Shown here: in pieces, positions 8,831 through 17,260 of the stretch
Layout of the letters: each line of letters opens with the position of its first letter
Numbering within the stretch: position 1 is the first letter of the stretch
Assembly (NCBI GenBank): GCA_027531445.1
Contig: JAPZRK010000089.1
Span: 1-35,772, forward strand
Source of the DNA: Leptospira sp.
GTDB lineage: Bacteria; Spirochaetota; Leptospiria; Leptospirales; Leptospiraceae
Direction of reading: 5' to 3'
DNA length: 35,772 nucleotides
Made by a program: the position numbers and the translations under genes
The notes under the pieces: generated by a model
What the model was told of the DNA's origin: nothing
Databases searched by the model: none
Seen by the model: the letters and a program-made list of their open reading frames with translations, nothing else

Positions 8831-10594
8831 TTACTTTACAAAACGCAACAAAATATGGGCGTTATTCGGTTTGACTGGGTTTGTCACACCGCCCACATCT
8901 CCATTTGAGATACCCGATACATACAGTGTATTGTTGGTATCAAATGCGAGGCCGTTGCCTTGGAGAGTTGATCCAGTAGATCCGATGAGTTTTACCCAAA
9001 TGAGTGTTCCAGATGAGTCGTACTTTGCAACAAATAGATCTTGTATTCCATTTAGGATCTCTCCATTTAGGTTTGCATTCGTATATCCTGTAATGTAATA
9101 AAAATTATCCGGTGAACGAACGATGGCGTAGGCTCTTGTATCCGTATTACCAAGGACTGCAAGTTGCCTTTTCCAAACTAACGTACCCGATGAATCAAAC
9201 TTTGCGATGAATGCGTCAAAATATCCCGATGCCGCCGTGGAAACTTTTGTCAAGCCGTCTAAGTCTGAGCTAGTATAACCCGTGATATAAACATTGTTTG
9301 ATGGATCTGAAATCGGCGCGAAAGCAAAATTTAAGTTATCAGTTGATGGAGAAGAAGCCAAGGAATAACATGTTTGGTAGGCCATCGAGCTATTAAATTT
9401 GTATAAAACGATTGTCCGTTGTCCATTTGCTGTGGCACAGGTATTGGTTGACATTGACATTCCAGAAGTCCAGAGATTGCCCAATGAGTCCATATTGATA
9501 CCATAACCTTCGTTATGCCATCCAATCGCTCCAAATCCATTTCCGACAAGTGTAGGAAGTCCCACTTGCAGACCACTTGCATCATATTTGATCATGGTGA
9601 CAGCCGAGTCCGTGCTTCCAGAATTAGTAACTCCGTCTAGGTTATTCTTTACATTTCCTGTGCTGAAGATATTCCCAGAAGAATCTGTAGCAATACCTGA
9701 AGACGCAAGCTCCGTCCCCGCTTTTGCCACTGACCAGAGTTTTGTGCCATTGCTGTCAAATTTGGTGATTCCAAGATTTTGATCAGTTGTGAGTGGAATG
9801 CTATCGTATTGACCTGTATTTGCACCAAACGTCGTTCCGGAGATGATTACATTCGCAGTGGAATCTAAGGCAAGGCCGGTTTGAGAGAAAGCACCTAACG
9901 ATAAAGGTACGATTTGAGTCCAAATTCTATTTCCATTTAAATCATACTTTGTTGCAAATGCAGTTTGAACAGTTGGATAAGGATTGGAAGCACCATCCAA
10001 ACTCCCAGTCGTAAATCCTCCCGAATAAAGACTGTTTGTCGCCGTATCAAAAAATAAAGAACCTGTCCCACCGCCTGTATTTCTTCCTGTAACACCGTGC
10101 AAAACCGTCCATACCGTTCCGCCTGAAGCCACAATTTGAATTTCGATACTCACTTCGGTAGAGCCTAAGGCATTCGTTGCTTTGATTAAGAAGGTCGTTA
10201 ATGGGAAACCAGTTGAGAAATAAGATGCATTCGGGGCACCAGATATGGTTCCAGAGGCCGTATCAAAACTTAAGCCAGAAGGCAAAGAGGGTGAGATACT
10301 CCAAGAATCGACTACGCCCGATACTGTGGGGCGTAGGTTCAAACTTACATCAGGAACCAGTCTGAAAGTACGAATTGATCCATAGGATATACTTTCCGGC
10401 GCAGATGTCGCAAGAGAACCTGAGTTAGGACCCAACAACAGCAAGGAAAGAAAATTATTGTTATCATTGGGTAGATCAGAAGAGAGTAAACTTCTGATAA
10501 TTGGGTTATAAAGACATGCCTCTGTAGAAATTAGGATTAAAAGAGCAAGGATTGCCTTGGTGATACGTTTCTTAAATTGAATTCGATAAGGCAT
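8831..10594 (-). CDS. SBBP-repeat beta-propeller lipoprotein with Ig-like domain
   Basis: 587 residues. A lipoprotein signal ends in LILISTEAC with Cys27 as the probable lipidated residue. Residues about 70-155 form a putative Ig (He_PIG) domain, recognisable from WSISPSLPSGLSFDTASG and TISGAPNAS. From about 205 to the end there are at least six beta-propeller (SBBP) repeats, each with a core such as ITKFDSNGTKLW, IAKFDSSGTLVW or VAKYDSSGTLIW, alternating with strand segments like NVYITGYTSSDLDG. This architecture is frequent among Leptospira surface or periplasmic lipoproteins; the usual guess is binding or adhesion, but no ligand can be named. It follows the STAS gene by 32 bp on the same strand and may be part of one transcript. 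Confidence 0.9.
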   Translation of the reverse strand: MPYRIQFKKRITKAILALLILISTEACLYNPIIRSLLSSDLPNDNNNFLSLLLLGPNSGSLATSAPESISYGSIRTFRLVPDVSLNLRPTVSGVVDSWSISPSLPSGLSFDTASGTISGAPNASYFSTGFPLTTFLIKATNALGSTEVSIEIQIVASGGTVWTVLHGVTGRNTGGGTGSLFFDTATNSLYSGGFTTGSLDGASNPYPTVQTAFATKYDLNGNRIWTQIVPLSLGAFSQTGLALDSTANVIISGTTFGANTGQYDSIPLTTDQNLGITKFDSNGTKLWSVAKAGTELASSGIATDSSGNIFSTGNVKNNLDGVTNSGSTDSAVTMIKYDASGLQVGLPTLVGNGFGAIGWHNEGYGINMDSLGNLWTSGMSMSTNTCATANGQRTIVLYKFNSSMAYQTCYSLASSPSTDNLNFAFAPISDPSNNVYITGYTSSDLDGLTKVSTAASGYFDAFIAKFDSSGTLVWKRQLAVLGNTDTRAYAIVRSPDNFYYITGYTNANLNGEILNGIQDLFVAKYDSSGTLIWVKLIGSTGSTLQGNGLAFDTNNTLYVSGISNGDVGGVTNPVKPNNAHILLRFVK

Positions 10595-10626
10595 TTGATG
10601 ACAGATTTACTTTATCAAGATGACTG

Positions 10627-11028
10627 TTACGGTTTGCTTTCCACTGCCTCAGTAAAATCATCATGAATTTGAAGGAAATTTCCAAGTTTGGTTAGGGTCA
10701 GTACATATCCCACCGACTTAGAAGGCGAAAACAATCGTAAGAATCCACCAATTTTTTTCAGTTTGATCTGGGAGCTGATGAAAACTCCAAGTCCTGACGA
10801 ATCAATGTAATTTACTTCTGAGAGATCCAGAAAGATCTTTGGTTTTTCGATGGCGATCAATCGATCAATCACATCCATGATTGCCTGAGCCGAGTAAAGA
10901 TTGATATCACCTATGACGGTGACAACTGCGCCATCTGGAAATGGATGAGGCTCTGGAACGTTATTTACGCTCAGTTTTAAATCTTTGCCGTCGTACTCAA
11001 AATCTCCGTTGCTTAAATCTATTTCCAT
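10627..11028 (-). CDS. STAS-domain anti-sigma-factor antagonist
   Basis: 133 residues when started at ATG 11028, which is preceded by AAAGGGAAG at good distance; an upstream ATG at 11046 would add six residues but has a poorer ribosome-binding site. The protein is a single STAS domain: GAVVTVIGDINLYSA, PKIFLDLSEVNYIDSSGLGVF, then GGFLRLFSPS. Ser77 in DSSGLG is at the position phosphorylated in SpoIIAA/RsbV. By family it binds a HATPase-type anti-sigma kinase and is reactivated by an RsbU-type PP2C phosphatase. No anti-sigma kinase is next to it; the RsbU-like gene that starts at 35233 is distant, so a link between them is speculation. The first 30 residues are an extension ahead of the usual STAS start. 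Confidence 0.9.
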   Translation of the reverse strand: MEIDLSNGDFEYDGKDLKLSVNNVPEPHPFPDGAVVTVIGDINLYSAQAIMDVIDRLIAIEKPKIFLDLSEVNYIDSSGLGVFISSQIKLKKIGGFLRLFSPSKSVGYVLTLTKLGNFLQIHDDFTEAVESKP

Positions 11029-11272
11029 AAACTTCCCTTTATGCAAAACCTGTACCAGAAACTAGTTGGTTTGAAACTGGCCATTGTGTCACACCCTCTC
11101 TCAATTATCGGCAAAACTCCGTTCGCAGATTGAGGGATCTGCTAGATTATTCGACGATTCGTCTACACTCATGCCAACTTCTTTACGGCACAGCAATATT
11201 TGATTCTTGAGCTTCAGAAATTGGCGGGGGACTGGAAAGGAAAAGTTTCGGTCGTTCAAATGTAAGCTTAGT

Positions 11273-12079
11273 TTACTTTGCCGTGACTGGAGGCCAAGTT
11301 GAAAAAAATCCCATCCCGAAACGAATTCCATTTTCCAAATATTGGTTCTCTTCTCCGGATGAGTTTTTTGAAAGAAGTCGAGATTGATAGATATCTGATT
11401 CCAGGAAAAATTTTTCACTTGTTCTCCACCTAACACCGGTAGACCATCCAGTCCTTCCGATAAGATCGGCTGTTAGAAACCCCCGTCCCGCCGAAATACG
11501 GAAATATGTATCGAGGTTCCCTTGGTTTGGGACGTGAAAGGTTAAATCATAGTCATAAGTGCGAATGCTTTCGATTTGATTTTTATCCGGAGAAAGTCCA
11601 TAAACATTGTAAAGATCAGAACCTTGTTGTAGTTCTGGAAAAAAAATTGCGGTTAGTTGGATGTCCTGGTATTGTCTCGTATTCAGCTCTGTATCATTCT
11701 TACTTAAGTTTGAAGTGGTTATAAAAGAATTCTGGAGAGTGCCTCCGATTCCGATCCAATCATGGAACAAATACTCCAAACTAATCTTTTGGTTATTTCC
11801 GGTGACTCCTATTTTTTTATTGGAATCTTGGATCCCGGCAAAACCAAATAATTTATACTCAAGTGGGTCAGAAACCAAATAACGCAAATAACTCTGTGAT
11901 GCCTTGTCATTTCCTGCAGATAAATTTTCAACTTGTTCGAGACCGAGTGCGATGTCATAAAGTATACGTCCTTTTTGTATGAACTTTTCGGGTAGATCTT
12001 TATTTTCCGCACCAAGCATTCCAAAGAGACTAAAATAAATACAGAGAGCGTATAACAAAGTAAATTTAATTGACTGCAT
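11273..12079 (-). CDS. Exported beta-barrel-like outer-membrane protein, unknown
   Basis: 268 residues from ATG 12079; an in-frame ATG at 12142 would add 21 residues ahead of the hydrophobic core. I prefer 12079 because MQSIKFTLLYALCIYFSLFGMLGA then reads as a normal signal peptide, although neither start has a visible ribosome-binding site. The mature part has strand-like segments with aromatic ends (ISLEYLFHDWIGIGG, LTAIFFPEL, GWSTGVRWRTSEKFFLESDIY, NGIRFGMGFF), typical of a 10- to 12-stranded barrel. It ends in STWPPVTAK rather than an aromatic residue, unusual for a Bam substrate. I do not recognise the family. It is divergent from the acetyltransferase gene at 12270. Confidence 0.7.
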   Translation of the reverse strand: MQSIKFTLLYALCIYFSLFGMLGAENKDLPEKFIQKGRILYDIALGLEQVENLSAGNDKASQSYLRYLVSDPLEYKLFGFAGIQDSNKKIGVTGNNQKISLEYLFHDWIGIGGTLQNSFITTSNLSKNDTELNTRQYQDIQLTAIFFPELQQGSDLYNVYGLSPDKNQIESIRTYDYDLTFHVPNQGNLDTYFRISAGRGFLTADLIGRTGWSTGVRWRTSEKFFLESDIYQSRLLSKNSSGEENQYLENGIRFGMGFFSTWPPVTAK

Positions 12080-12233
12080 TTTGTAAGCTGTTTTTGAATA
12101 ATTGATAAAACTTTCCCTAATTGGAAAAACGGTTTTTTGCATACGCTGAGCACAAATCGATAAGCCTAATTAGTGAAAGAAACAAGTCACTCATGAATAC
12201 GCATTCGAAGGAAATGTTAATTATTCCATTTAA

Positions 12234-12239
12234 TATAAT
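12234..12239 (+). promoter_or_regulatory. Candidate -10 box (TATAAT) for the acetyltransferase
   Basis: Perfect TATAAT about 30 nt upstream of the ATG at 12270, with AAGGGA between them as ribosome-binding site. No good -35 element is seen 16-18 nt upstream, so this is tentative. Confidence 0.4.
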
Positions 12240-12269
12240 CAACTTAAAAAAGTAAGGGATTGAATAACT

Positions 12270-12779
12270 ATGTATCAAAATTGTATCAGTCTTCGTAAAG
12301 CCTCTATTTCCGATTTAGCCATTCTACAAAAATGGGATGAAGAACCACATGTCATCGAATCTGACCCTAATGATGACTGGCAATGGGAACAAGAGTTAAT
12401 TAGAGATGTTGATTGGAGAGATCAGTTCATTGCCGAATTGGAGGGGCGTCCAATTGGATTCATTCAAATCATAGATCCTGCAAAAGAAGAGAGCCGGTAT
12501 TGGGGCGAAGTGCCAGACCATTTGCGCGCCATTGATATTTGGATTGGAGATCTAAATCATCTTGGCAAAGGATATGGAACAGAAATGATGAGATTGGCAA
12601 TAGAACATTGTTTTGCATCTTTGGATGTCAAGTCGATACTCATTGATCCACTTGAATCCAATGAAAGGGCTCATCGTTTTTATGAAAGACTGGGTTTTCA
12701 GTTTTTAGAGAAACGCCAATTTGGAGAGGACCGATGTTTTGTTTACCAATTGAATCGTGACAATTGGGAACTGAGATAA
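12270..12779 (+). CDS. GNAT acetyltransferase, AAC(6')-like
   Basis: 169 residues, cytosolic. The sequence follows the acetyltransferase group that contains aminoglycoside 6'-N-acetyltransferases: N-terminal SLRKASISDLAILQKWDEEPHV, middle PIGFIQIIDPAKEE and AIDIWIGDLNHLGKGYGTEMM (acetyl-CoA pyrophosphate loop GKGYGT), then ILIDPLESNERAHRFYERLGF. By family it transfers an acetyl group from acetyl-CoA to an amine. Chromosomal members in environmental bacteria often have unknown natural substrates, so aminoglycoside resistance should not be assumed. It stands alone, convergent with the gene at 12934 and divergent from the barrel gene. Confidence 0.88.
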   Translation: MYQNCISLRKASISDLAILQKWDEEPHVIESDPNDDWQWEQELIRDVDWRDQFIAELEGRPIGFIQIIDPAKEESRYWGEVPDHLRAIDIWIGDLNHLGKGYGTEMMRLAIEHCFASLDVKSILIDPLESNERAHRFYERLGFQFLEKRQFGEDRCFVYQLNRDNWELR

Positions 12780-12865
12780 AATTGATGTGATGATGTCCTG
12801 GACGTATTTGTCAAAAGTATATGGAAATGATATTTCGAATGCGTGGATTTGAAATTTGAGATTTC

Positions 12866-12885
12866 TTAACGAATTGGTTCGTTAA
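12866..12885. terminator. Hairpin between convergent genes
   Basis: Perfect 8-bp inverted repeat TTAACGAA (12866-12873) and TTCGTTAA (12878-12885) around a TTGG loop, in the 154-bp gap between the stops of the acetyltransferase and the gene at 12934. It lacks a long T run, so termination is plausible but not certain. Confidence 0.45.
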
Positions 12886-12933
12886 ATGCGATCTAACTTC
12901 GCTCCACTCTTTTCTCATTGAATACATCTATAT

Positions 12934-13281
12934 TTAGGAAAGTGAAAATGTGACCCACTCTCTCGGAATATCTTCGGGATTTTGAATTTCGATTTCGACA
13001 AACCATTCATTGCTATCGAAATCTAGGTCATCACCTTTCTTGCGAAGAGGGCGCAAACCTCGAATGATGCCTGAGACCGGATAACTTATGATATCTTTCG
13101 TGTTGATCAAGATTCCAGAAATTCGATCAGACCAATATTTCTGGAATCGATCGTATGTTTTTAAAAACACAGAATTACGATAAACATAGATTATATCCAT
13201 TGGATAGGTTCTGTCTTCGTAATCTAGAACCAAACGGTAGGGAAACAAACTGGAGATTGAGCCTAATCCATTGCTTTTCAT
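12934..13281 (-). CDS. Hypothetical small beta-rich protein
   Basis: 115 residues without signal peptide or membrane helix. The pattern of short strands (YRLVLDYEDRTYPMDIIYVYRNSVFLKTY, PVSGIIRGLRPL, EWFVEIEIQNPEDIPREWVTFSL) suggests a small beta-barrel and is loosely like PilZ, but the RxxxR and DxSxxG c-di-GMP motifs are absent. I do not recognise the family. No ribosome-binding site is visible before the ATG. It is convergent with the acetyltransferase and divergent from the gene at 13434. Coding is supported by length and by compositional regularity only. Confidence 0.6.
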   Translation of the reverse strand: MKSNGLGSISSLFPYRLVLDYEDRTYPMDIIYVYRNSVFLKTYDRFQKYWSDRISGILINTKDIISYPVSGIIRGLRPLRKKGDDLDFDSNEWFVEIEIQNPEDIPREWVTFSLS

Positions 13282-13433
13282 GGCAACAATGTAAAGGATG
13301 TTTGTGACAGTTTCAATACGAGAATATAAAAATCAGTACTATACTTTTATTTCAATTTGAAGATATACAAATTTGCCTTGCAAAGTTTATACAAACGAGA
13401 TTAATTACGTCGAAGGAAATCTGAAATATATTT

Positions 13434-13865
13434 ATGATAACAACGAAAGAAAAAATCGAACAAACCCTAAAAATACTTGGGATAGAGCCCGTAGATGCTT
13501 GGCAAGAAGAGGATCAGTGGTTTTTGTTAGAAAATAATGGACAATATGTAATTGTTCGGGAAAAAGAAGCTTCTATCGAAAATTCAAACGACAAAGTGAG
13601 TACTGTCAATATTTTTGCTCCAGTAATTACCATTCCAGAAACGATGCCTTTGGATTTTTATAAGGAAATTTTTGCCATCAGTAATGATATTGCAGATGGT
13701 ACATCTTTACAAATTGAAAATAACAAAACTTTAATCATGAGTATTTATATACTCAATGAATTTTATACGGCTGATTTCGGAATTCAATGTATTAATAATA
13801 TTATATTTTGGGCAAAAAAATTGAAGCCCAATCTCGAATGGAAATATAAAGACAGTCTATTTTGA
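13434..13865 (+). CDS. Small acidic protein, YbjN/CesT-chaperone-like
   Basis: 143 residues, cytosolic. An N-terminal helix (EKIEQTLKILGI) is followed by strands (DQWFLLENNGQYVIVRE, STVNIFAPVITIPE) and then DFYKEIFAISNDIADGTSLQIENNKTLIMSIYIL and a C-terminal helix (INNIIFWAKKLKPNL). This helix-strand-helix order, with the phrase equivalent to 'lN......d..g.v.l...l', resembles the YbjN and type III secretion chaperone-like (CesT) superfamily, which bind partner proteins. The match is by eye and weak. A 149-bp gap holding two inverted repeats separates it from the TetR gene. No partner gene is adjacent. Confidence 0.6.
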   Translation: MITTKEKIEQTLKILGIEPVDAWQEEDQWFLLENNGQYVIVREKEASIENSNDKVSTVNIFAPVITIPETMPLDFYKEIFAISNDIADGTSLQIENNKTLIMSIYILNEFYTADFGIQCINNIIFWAKKLKPNLEWKYKDSLF

Positions 13866-13907
13866 ATTTATCAATTGGATTCTCAAACTAAAGATTAGGA
13901 TAAAATT

Positions 13908-13927
13908 TTGTTTTGTTTGCAAAACAA
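13908..13927. terminator. Possible weak hairpin after the YbjN-like gene
   Basis: TTGTTTTG (13908-13915) and CAAAACAA (13920-13927) form a perfect 8-bp AT-rich stem with a TTTG loop 42 nt after the stop at 13865. No T run follows on the plus strand. Confidence 0.35.
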
Positions 13928-13934
13928 TTCAATA

Positions 13935-13955
13935 AGAAACTAGCTTGAAGTTTCT
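13935..13955. promoter_or_regulatory. Inverted repeat upstream of tetR-type gene, candidate operator
   Basis: AGAAACT (13935-13941) and AGTTTCT (13949-13955) are perfect inverted repeats with a 7-nt spacer, 60 nt upstream of the TetR start. The 21-bp span fits a TetR-dimer operator, so autoregulation is a reasonable guess. Confidence 0.45.
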
Positions 13956-14014
13956 AGCCAAAAAGACATGCTAGACAGAGTGTATGTGATTCTAAAAAAG
14001 ACTGGTGATAGTCT

Positions 14015-14572
14015 ATGCCAAAGATAGTAGACCATGATTTGTATAGGACGGAGCTATTAACCAAGAGTATGCCCATATTCGTTCGAAAAGGGGTGGCTTC
14101 CGTTTCTATGCGTGAACTTTCAAAAGAATTAGGTGTTTCAACGGGGACGTTATATCATTATTTCCCAACAAAGGAGATACTATTTTCTTCCATGGTCCGT
14201 CTCCTTGTTTCTACAGATGCCCGAGCGATTCAAGATCTTTCAGATCAAAATGCAAATATGATGGACATTCTAAATTTTGTTTCAGGACGTGAAGGTCATT
14301 TCTTAAATTTAATTCTATTGGCCGTGGACGTGAAACGTCACTTAGTTGAATCGGAGGAACTAATAGAATTGGTGGATGATTCGCTATTTTCTTATCAAAG
14401 CGCCCTAACAAAATTTTTCCCTCGTGATACCGAGGGAAAGGGAGGGAAGGCATTTTTGGCTTTCTTTGTAGGTGCATTGTTTCTTAAATCGAAAGAAAAA
14501 GAAGAGTCAGGTTGGTTAGATCTATTTGAAGGTTTGAATTATCTTACTGATTTGTTTAAACAGGGAAATTAG
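14015..14572 (+). CDS. TetR/AcrR-family transcriptional regulator
   Basis: 185 residues. The N-terminal DNA-binding domain is clear: helix-turn-helix in SMRELSKELGVSTGTLYHYF (about residues 31-50), followed by the usual PTKEILF. The remaining 130 residues are the helical ligand and dimer domain, which is not conserved enough to suggest a ligand. The start has GGTGA upstream. An inverted repeat 60 nt upstream is a candidate operator. The DUF445 gene follows after 58 bp on the same strand and is the most likely co-transcribed target. It is about 16 kb away from the monooxygenase promoter that carries a different palindrome; there is no direct evidence that it acts there. Confidence 0.92.
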   Translation: MPKIVDHDLYRTELLTKSMPIFVRKGVASVSMRELSKELGVSTGTLYHYFPTKEILFSSMVRLLVSTDARAIQDLSDQNANMMDILNFVSGREGHFLNLILLAVDVKRHLVESEELIELVDDSLFSYQSALTKFFPRDTEGKGGKAFLAFFVGALFLKSKEKEESGWLDLFEGLNYLTDLFKQGN

Positions 14573-14630
14573 AGTTATTTATTATATTATTAAATTAGAA
14601 TAAATTAATTATATGGAATAAAGAAAAATT

Positions 14631-15842
14631 ATGGATGAAAACATATTTGTTTGGATTGCCATTGCCCAAATACCCTTTACCTACGGATTTATTGGTTGGT
14701 TTACAAATTGGGTAGCGCTAAAAATGACTTTTTATCCAATTTCATTTTGGGGGATTCCTCCATTTTTAGGATGGCAGGGAATCATACCTCGCAAAGCCAA
14801 TAAAATCGGAACTAAATTCGTCGAGGTCATCACTGAAAAATTATTAAATTTAAATGATCTAGTTCAAAAAGTAGATGCGGTTGTTGCGGAGAAGGAGATC
14901 ATGCCTTCCCTTGAGCCAATCATCTTGGATGCAACAATAGAATTTGCGAATGGTATAGAACCAAATCTATGGACAAAGATCCCAAAAATGATTCAAGATG
15001 AGATTTTGGCAAAAGTGAAGAAAGGTAGTGGAACCATAATTCGAAATATTATTTTTGATTTACATAAAGATATAAACTCGAGACTCGATATAAAAAATCT
15101 CGTTTATCGTAAGTTAACGGGAAGTAATGTATCTCTGATTGTTGAAATGTTTCAAAAGGTTGGTGGGCCAGAATTTTTATTTATAGAGAGATCTGGATTT
15201 ATTTTTGGATTTCTTTTAGGTTTGTTACAGATGGTTTTTTGGTATTTGTGGCCTATTCCTTGGACTCTTCCTCTTCAAGGTGTCTTGGTAGGTTACCTTA
15301 CTAATTATCTGGCAATCGAGATGATCTTTCGCCCTTTAGAACCCAAACAATATCTTGCTTGGAAATACCAGGGTCTATTTTTAAAACGGCAACCAGAGGT
15401 TTCAAGTGCATTTGCAAAAATAGTATCTGAAAAGATATTGAGCCCTTCCAATATACTTGAAGAACTGTTATACGGTAAAGCCGCAGATCTTTTGTTAGAA
15501 GATATTCAGGCTCAAATTTCTACTCAAATCGATAAAATTGCGACGATAACAAAACCGCTAATTTTGGCATCTGGTAAATGGAAACATTACGAAGAATCAA
15601 GGATGCAGATAGCTCGTTCTCTGACAGAGGCAACAATTGTGAATGCAAAAGAGCTAGAGGGATATTTATTTCAAACATTAGATTTGGAAAAAACGATGAC
15701 CACAAAAATGATACATCTGCCTCCAAAGGACTTTGAATCGATTTTACGTTCTGCTTTTCAAGAAGATGAGCTCCTACTAATCATTATAGGTGCAATGCTT
15801 GGTGCCGTTGTCGGACTTGCTCAATTGTACTTTTTGATTTAA
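14631..15842 (+). CDS. DUF445-family inner-membrane protein
   Basis: 403 residues with membrane helices at about 6-27, 190-230 (two) and 378-402. The DUF445 signature occurs twice: GFIGWFTNWVALKMTFYP near the N-terminus followed by QGIIPRKANKIGTKF, and LVGYLTNYLAIEMIFRP in the middle followed by KYQGLFLKRQPEVSS, so the protein is an internal duplication with two long amphipathic regions in between. The family is widespread and its biochemical function is unknown. It follows the TetR gene by 58 bp. The gene is convergent with the FadL gene, and the two stop codons overlap on opposite strands (TAA at 15840-15842; the other stop at 15841-15839), leaving no intergenic terminator. Confidence 0.92.
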   Translation: MDENIFVWIAIAQIPFTYGFIGWFTNWVALKMTFYPISFWGIPPFLGWQGIIPRKANKIGTKFVEVITEKLLNLNDLVQKVDAVVAEKEIMPSLEPIILDATIEFANGIEPNLWTKIPKMIQDEILAKVKKGSGTIIRNIIFDLHKDINSRLDIKNLVYRKLTGSNVSLIVEMFQKVGGPEFLFIERSGFIFGFLLGLLQMVFWYLWPIPWTLPLQGVLVGYLTNYLAIEMIFRPLEPKQYLAWKYQGLFLKRQPEVSSAFAKIVSEKILSPSNILEELLYGKAADLLLEDIQAQISTQIDKIATITKPLILASGKWKHYEESRMQIARSLTEATIVNAKELEGYLFQTLDLEKTMTTKMIHLPPKDFESILRSAFQEDELLLIIIGAMLGAVVGLAQLYFLI

Positions 15843-17260
15843 AGAAATGTCGTAACACCGAAGCCAAAATGCAAAGCCTTTCCGCCGAAGCTAAAGTTCG
15901 GATTGTCCGGACTAGGTGCATTCTTAGAAATTTCACGTGGGCTCCATGATTGATAATCAATTACAAAATCTAAGAGGATGGCCTTTTTCAACCCTGAAAA
16001 AATCTTAAATGATTTTTCTGTTATGGTATAACTTGAGCCAAATGTATAAATATTTCGATCGAAATCTAATAGATTTGTCCTGCCCGTTATATCACCGATA
16101 GCACTTGGTCTTCTAGCATATCCGATTCGAAAACTGATATCTTGTTTCCACTGGTATTCCAAGCCTAAGCGTACATTTGTTGTATCTTTAACTTGTGGAC
16201 CTTCGTTATAAGTCAGCTTGGTTCTGGATAATTTGTATTCACTCCATCGTTCTAGATTCACATCCATCGCCAATCGAATATTATCTTTCAATCGATAAGA
16301 AACACCTCCTGTTATAACTTTTGGTTGGTATAAGTCTAACAAGGCGATATCTAAGTCTAACTGTATTCCTAATAAAGTTGTCTGTGCTCGTGCAGGTAAA
16401 GGATCAACAGATAAAAAAGTTTCTCGTCTATAAGACAATCCTAAATCAAACTTCTGCCAATGGAATTGTGCACCAAAAATTGGATTTATTATTGGTTTGA
16501 TTTGTAAGATGATTTGTTGGTCAGGTGTTGTCTGCTCTGGAGAGATCGGAACATTTTTTAGCAATATGGAACCACCACCTCGGGCAAAGGCCGTAAATCC
16601 CAAGCCCAAATACAAGTGGTCTTTCCATACTTCAACAGCTAAACCACCAGTAATCGTAGGTCTTTCATTTGCGGCTCCCGATTGAATCGGTCTAGGAACA
16701 TTGGGGTTTTGGTCATTAATCGTTAAAATATTTCCAGAGGCTGGCGTGATAATATTCAAACCAAATCGTACATTCCTATTGAAATCATATATCTCATTTA
16801 AATCATACGTTAGTCCAATTGTCGCATAATGATCATTGGTCTCTGAAAGTCTCTCCCTCCTTTGTAGATTAGTAGAAATTTTAGGATCTACATAATTATA
16901 GGATATACTTACCTCGTGAAATCTAGAACGAGTACTTTGAGGATTTGCTTTTTGTGGATCATTTTCCACTTTATCGGGATTGTTCGATTTAATGTTTTGC
17001 TGATCTTTTGGTTCAGTTGAAGTATTATTCGATGAATTAGATTCTATTTTATTGTTTAGAAGCAATAGCTCTTGTTCATTTGCACGTGCAAGACCAGCCA
17101 CATTATAATAAGGTGATGAACTATTGTTTACAAAGGAAGACACCGCCCCTGCCATTGAAGCTTGCCTCGGAAATGCTCCATACACATCTCCGTAAGAACC
17201 TGCTTCCAATTGAGCATATAAAAGTAAATAGGTAATGACCCAAACGATTCTATAACACAT
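15839..17260 (-). CDS. FadL/OmpP1/TodX-type outer-membrane transporter for hydrophobic compounds
   Basis: 473 residues. A signal peptide (MCYRIVWVITYLLLYAQLEA) precedes GSYGDVYGAFPRQASMAGAVSSFVNN and PYYNVAGLA, the N-terminal hatch pattern of the OMPP1/FadL/TodX family. Strand segments such as RFGLNIITPAS, LYLGLGFTAFARGGGS, FDLGLSYRRETF and KVITGGVSYRLKD follow, ending in FGFGVTTFL as the barrel closing strand. Residues about 68-112 are an Asn/Lys/Gln-rich insert, probably an extracellular loop. Family members let long-chain fatty acids, alkanes or aromatic hydrocarbons pass the outer membrane by lateral diffusion. The ATG directly abuts the stop of the preceding lipoprotein gene (TAGATG), so it is translationally coupled and is the last gene of the monooxygenase operon. 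Substrate is inferred, not shown. Confidence 0.92.
   Translation of the reverse strand: MCYRIVWVITYLLLYAQLEAGSYGDVYGAFPRQASMAGAVSSFVNNSSSPYYNVAGLARANEQELLLLNNKIESNSSNNTSTEPKDQQNIKSNNPDKVENDPQKANPQSTRSRFHEVSISYNYVDPKISTNLQRRERLSETNDHYATIGLTYDLNEIYDFNRNVRFGLNIITPASGNILTINDQNPNVPRPIQSGAANERPTITGGLAVEVWKDHLYLGLGFTAFARGGGSILLKNVPISPEQTTPDQQIILQIKPIINPIFGAQFHWQKFDLGLSYRRETFLSVDPLPARAQTTLLGIQLDLDIALLDLYQPKVITGGVSYRLKDNIRLAMDVNLERWSEYKLSRTKLTYNEGPQVKDTTNVRLGLEYQWKQDISFRIGYARRPSAIGDITGRTNLLDFDRNIYTFGSSYTITEKSFKIFSGLKKAILLDFVIDYQSWSPREISKNAPSPDNPNFSFGGKALHFGFGVTTFL

Noticed and set aside
11101..11436. 111-codon minus-strand frame overlapping the end of the barrel gene
   Set aside because: Its first half lies out of frame inside the barrel gene and its second half shows no domain, signal or ribosome-binding site; the barrel gene itself ends normally.
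12270..12779. Aminoglycoside-resistance determinant
   Set aside because: The family match is real, but the gene stands in ordinary chromosomal context without mobile elements, and many such GNAT proteins have other substrates.
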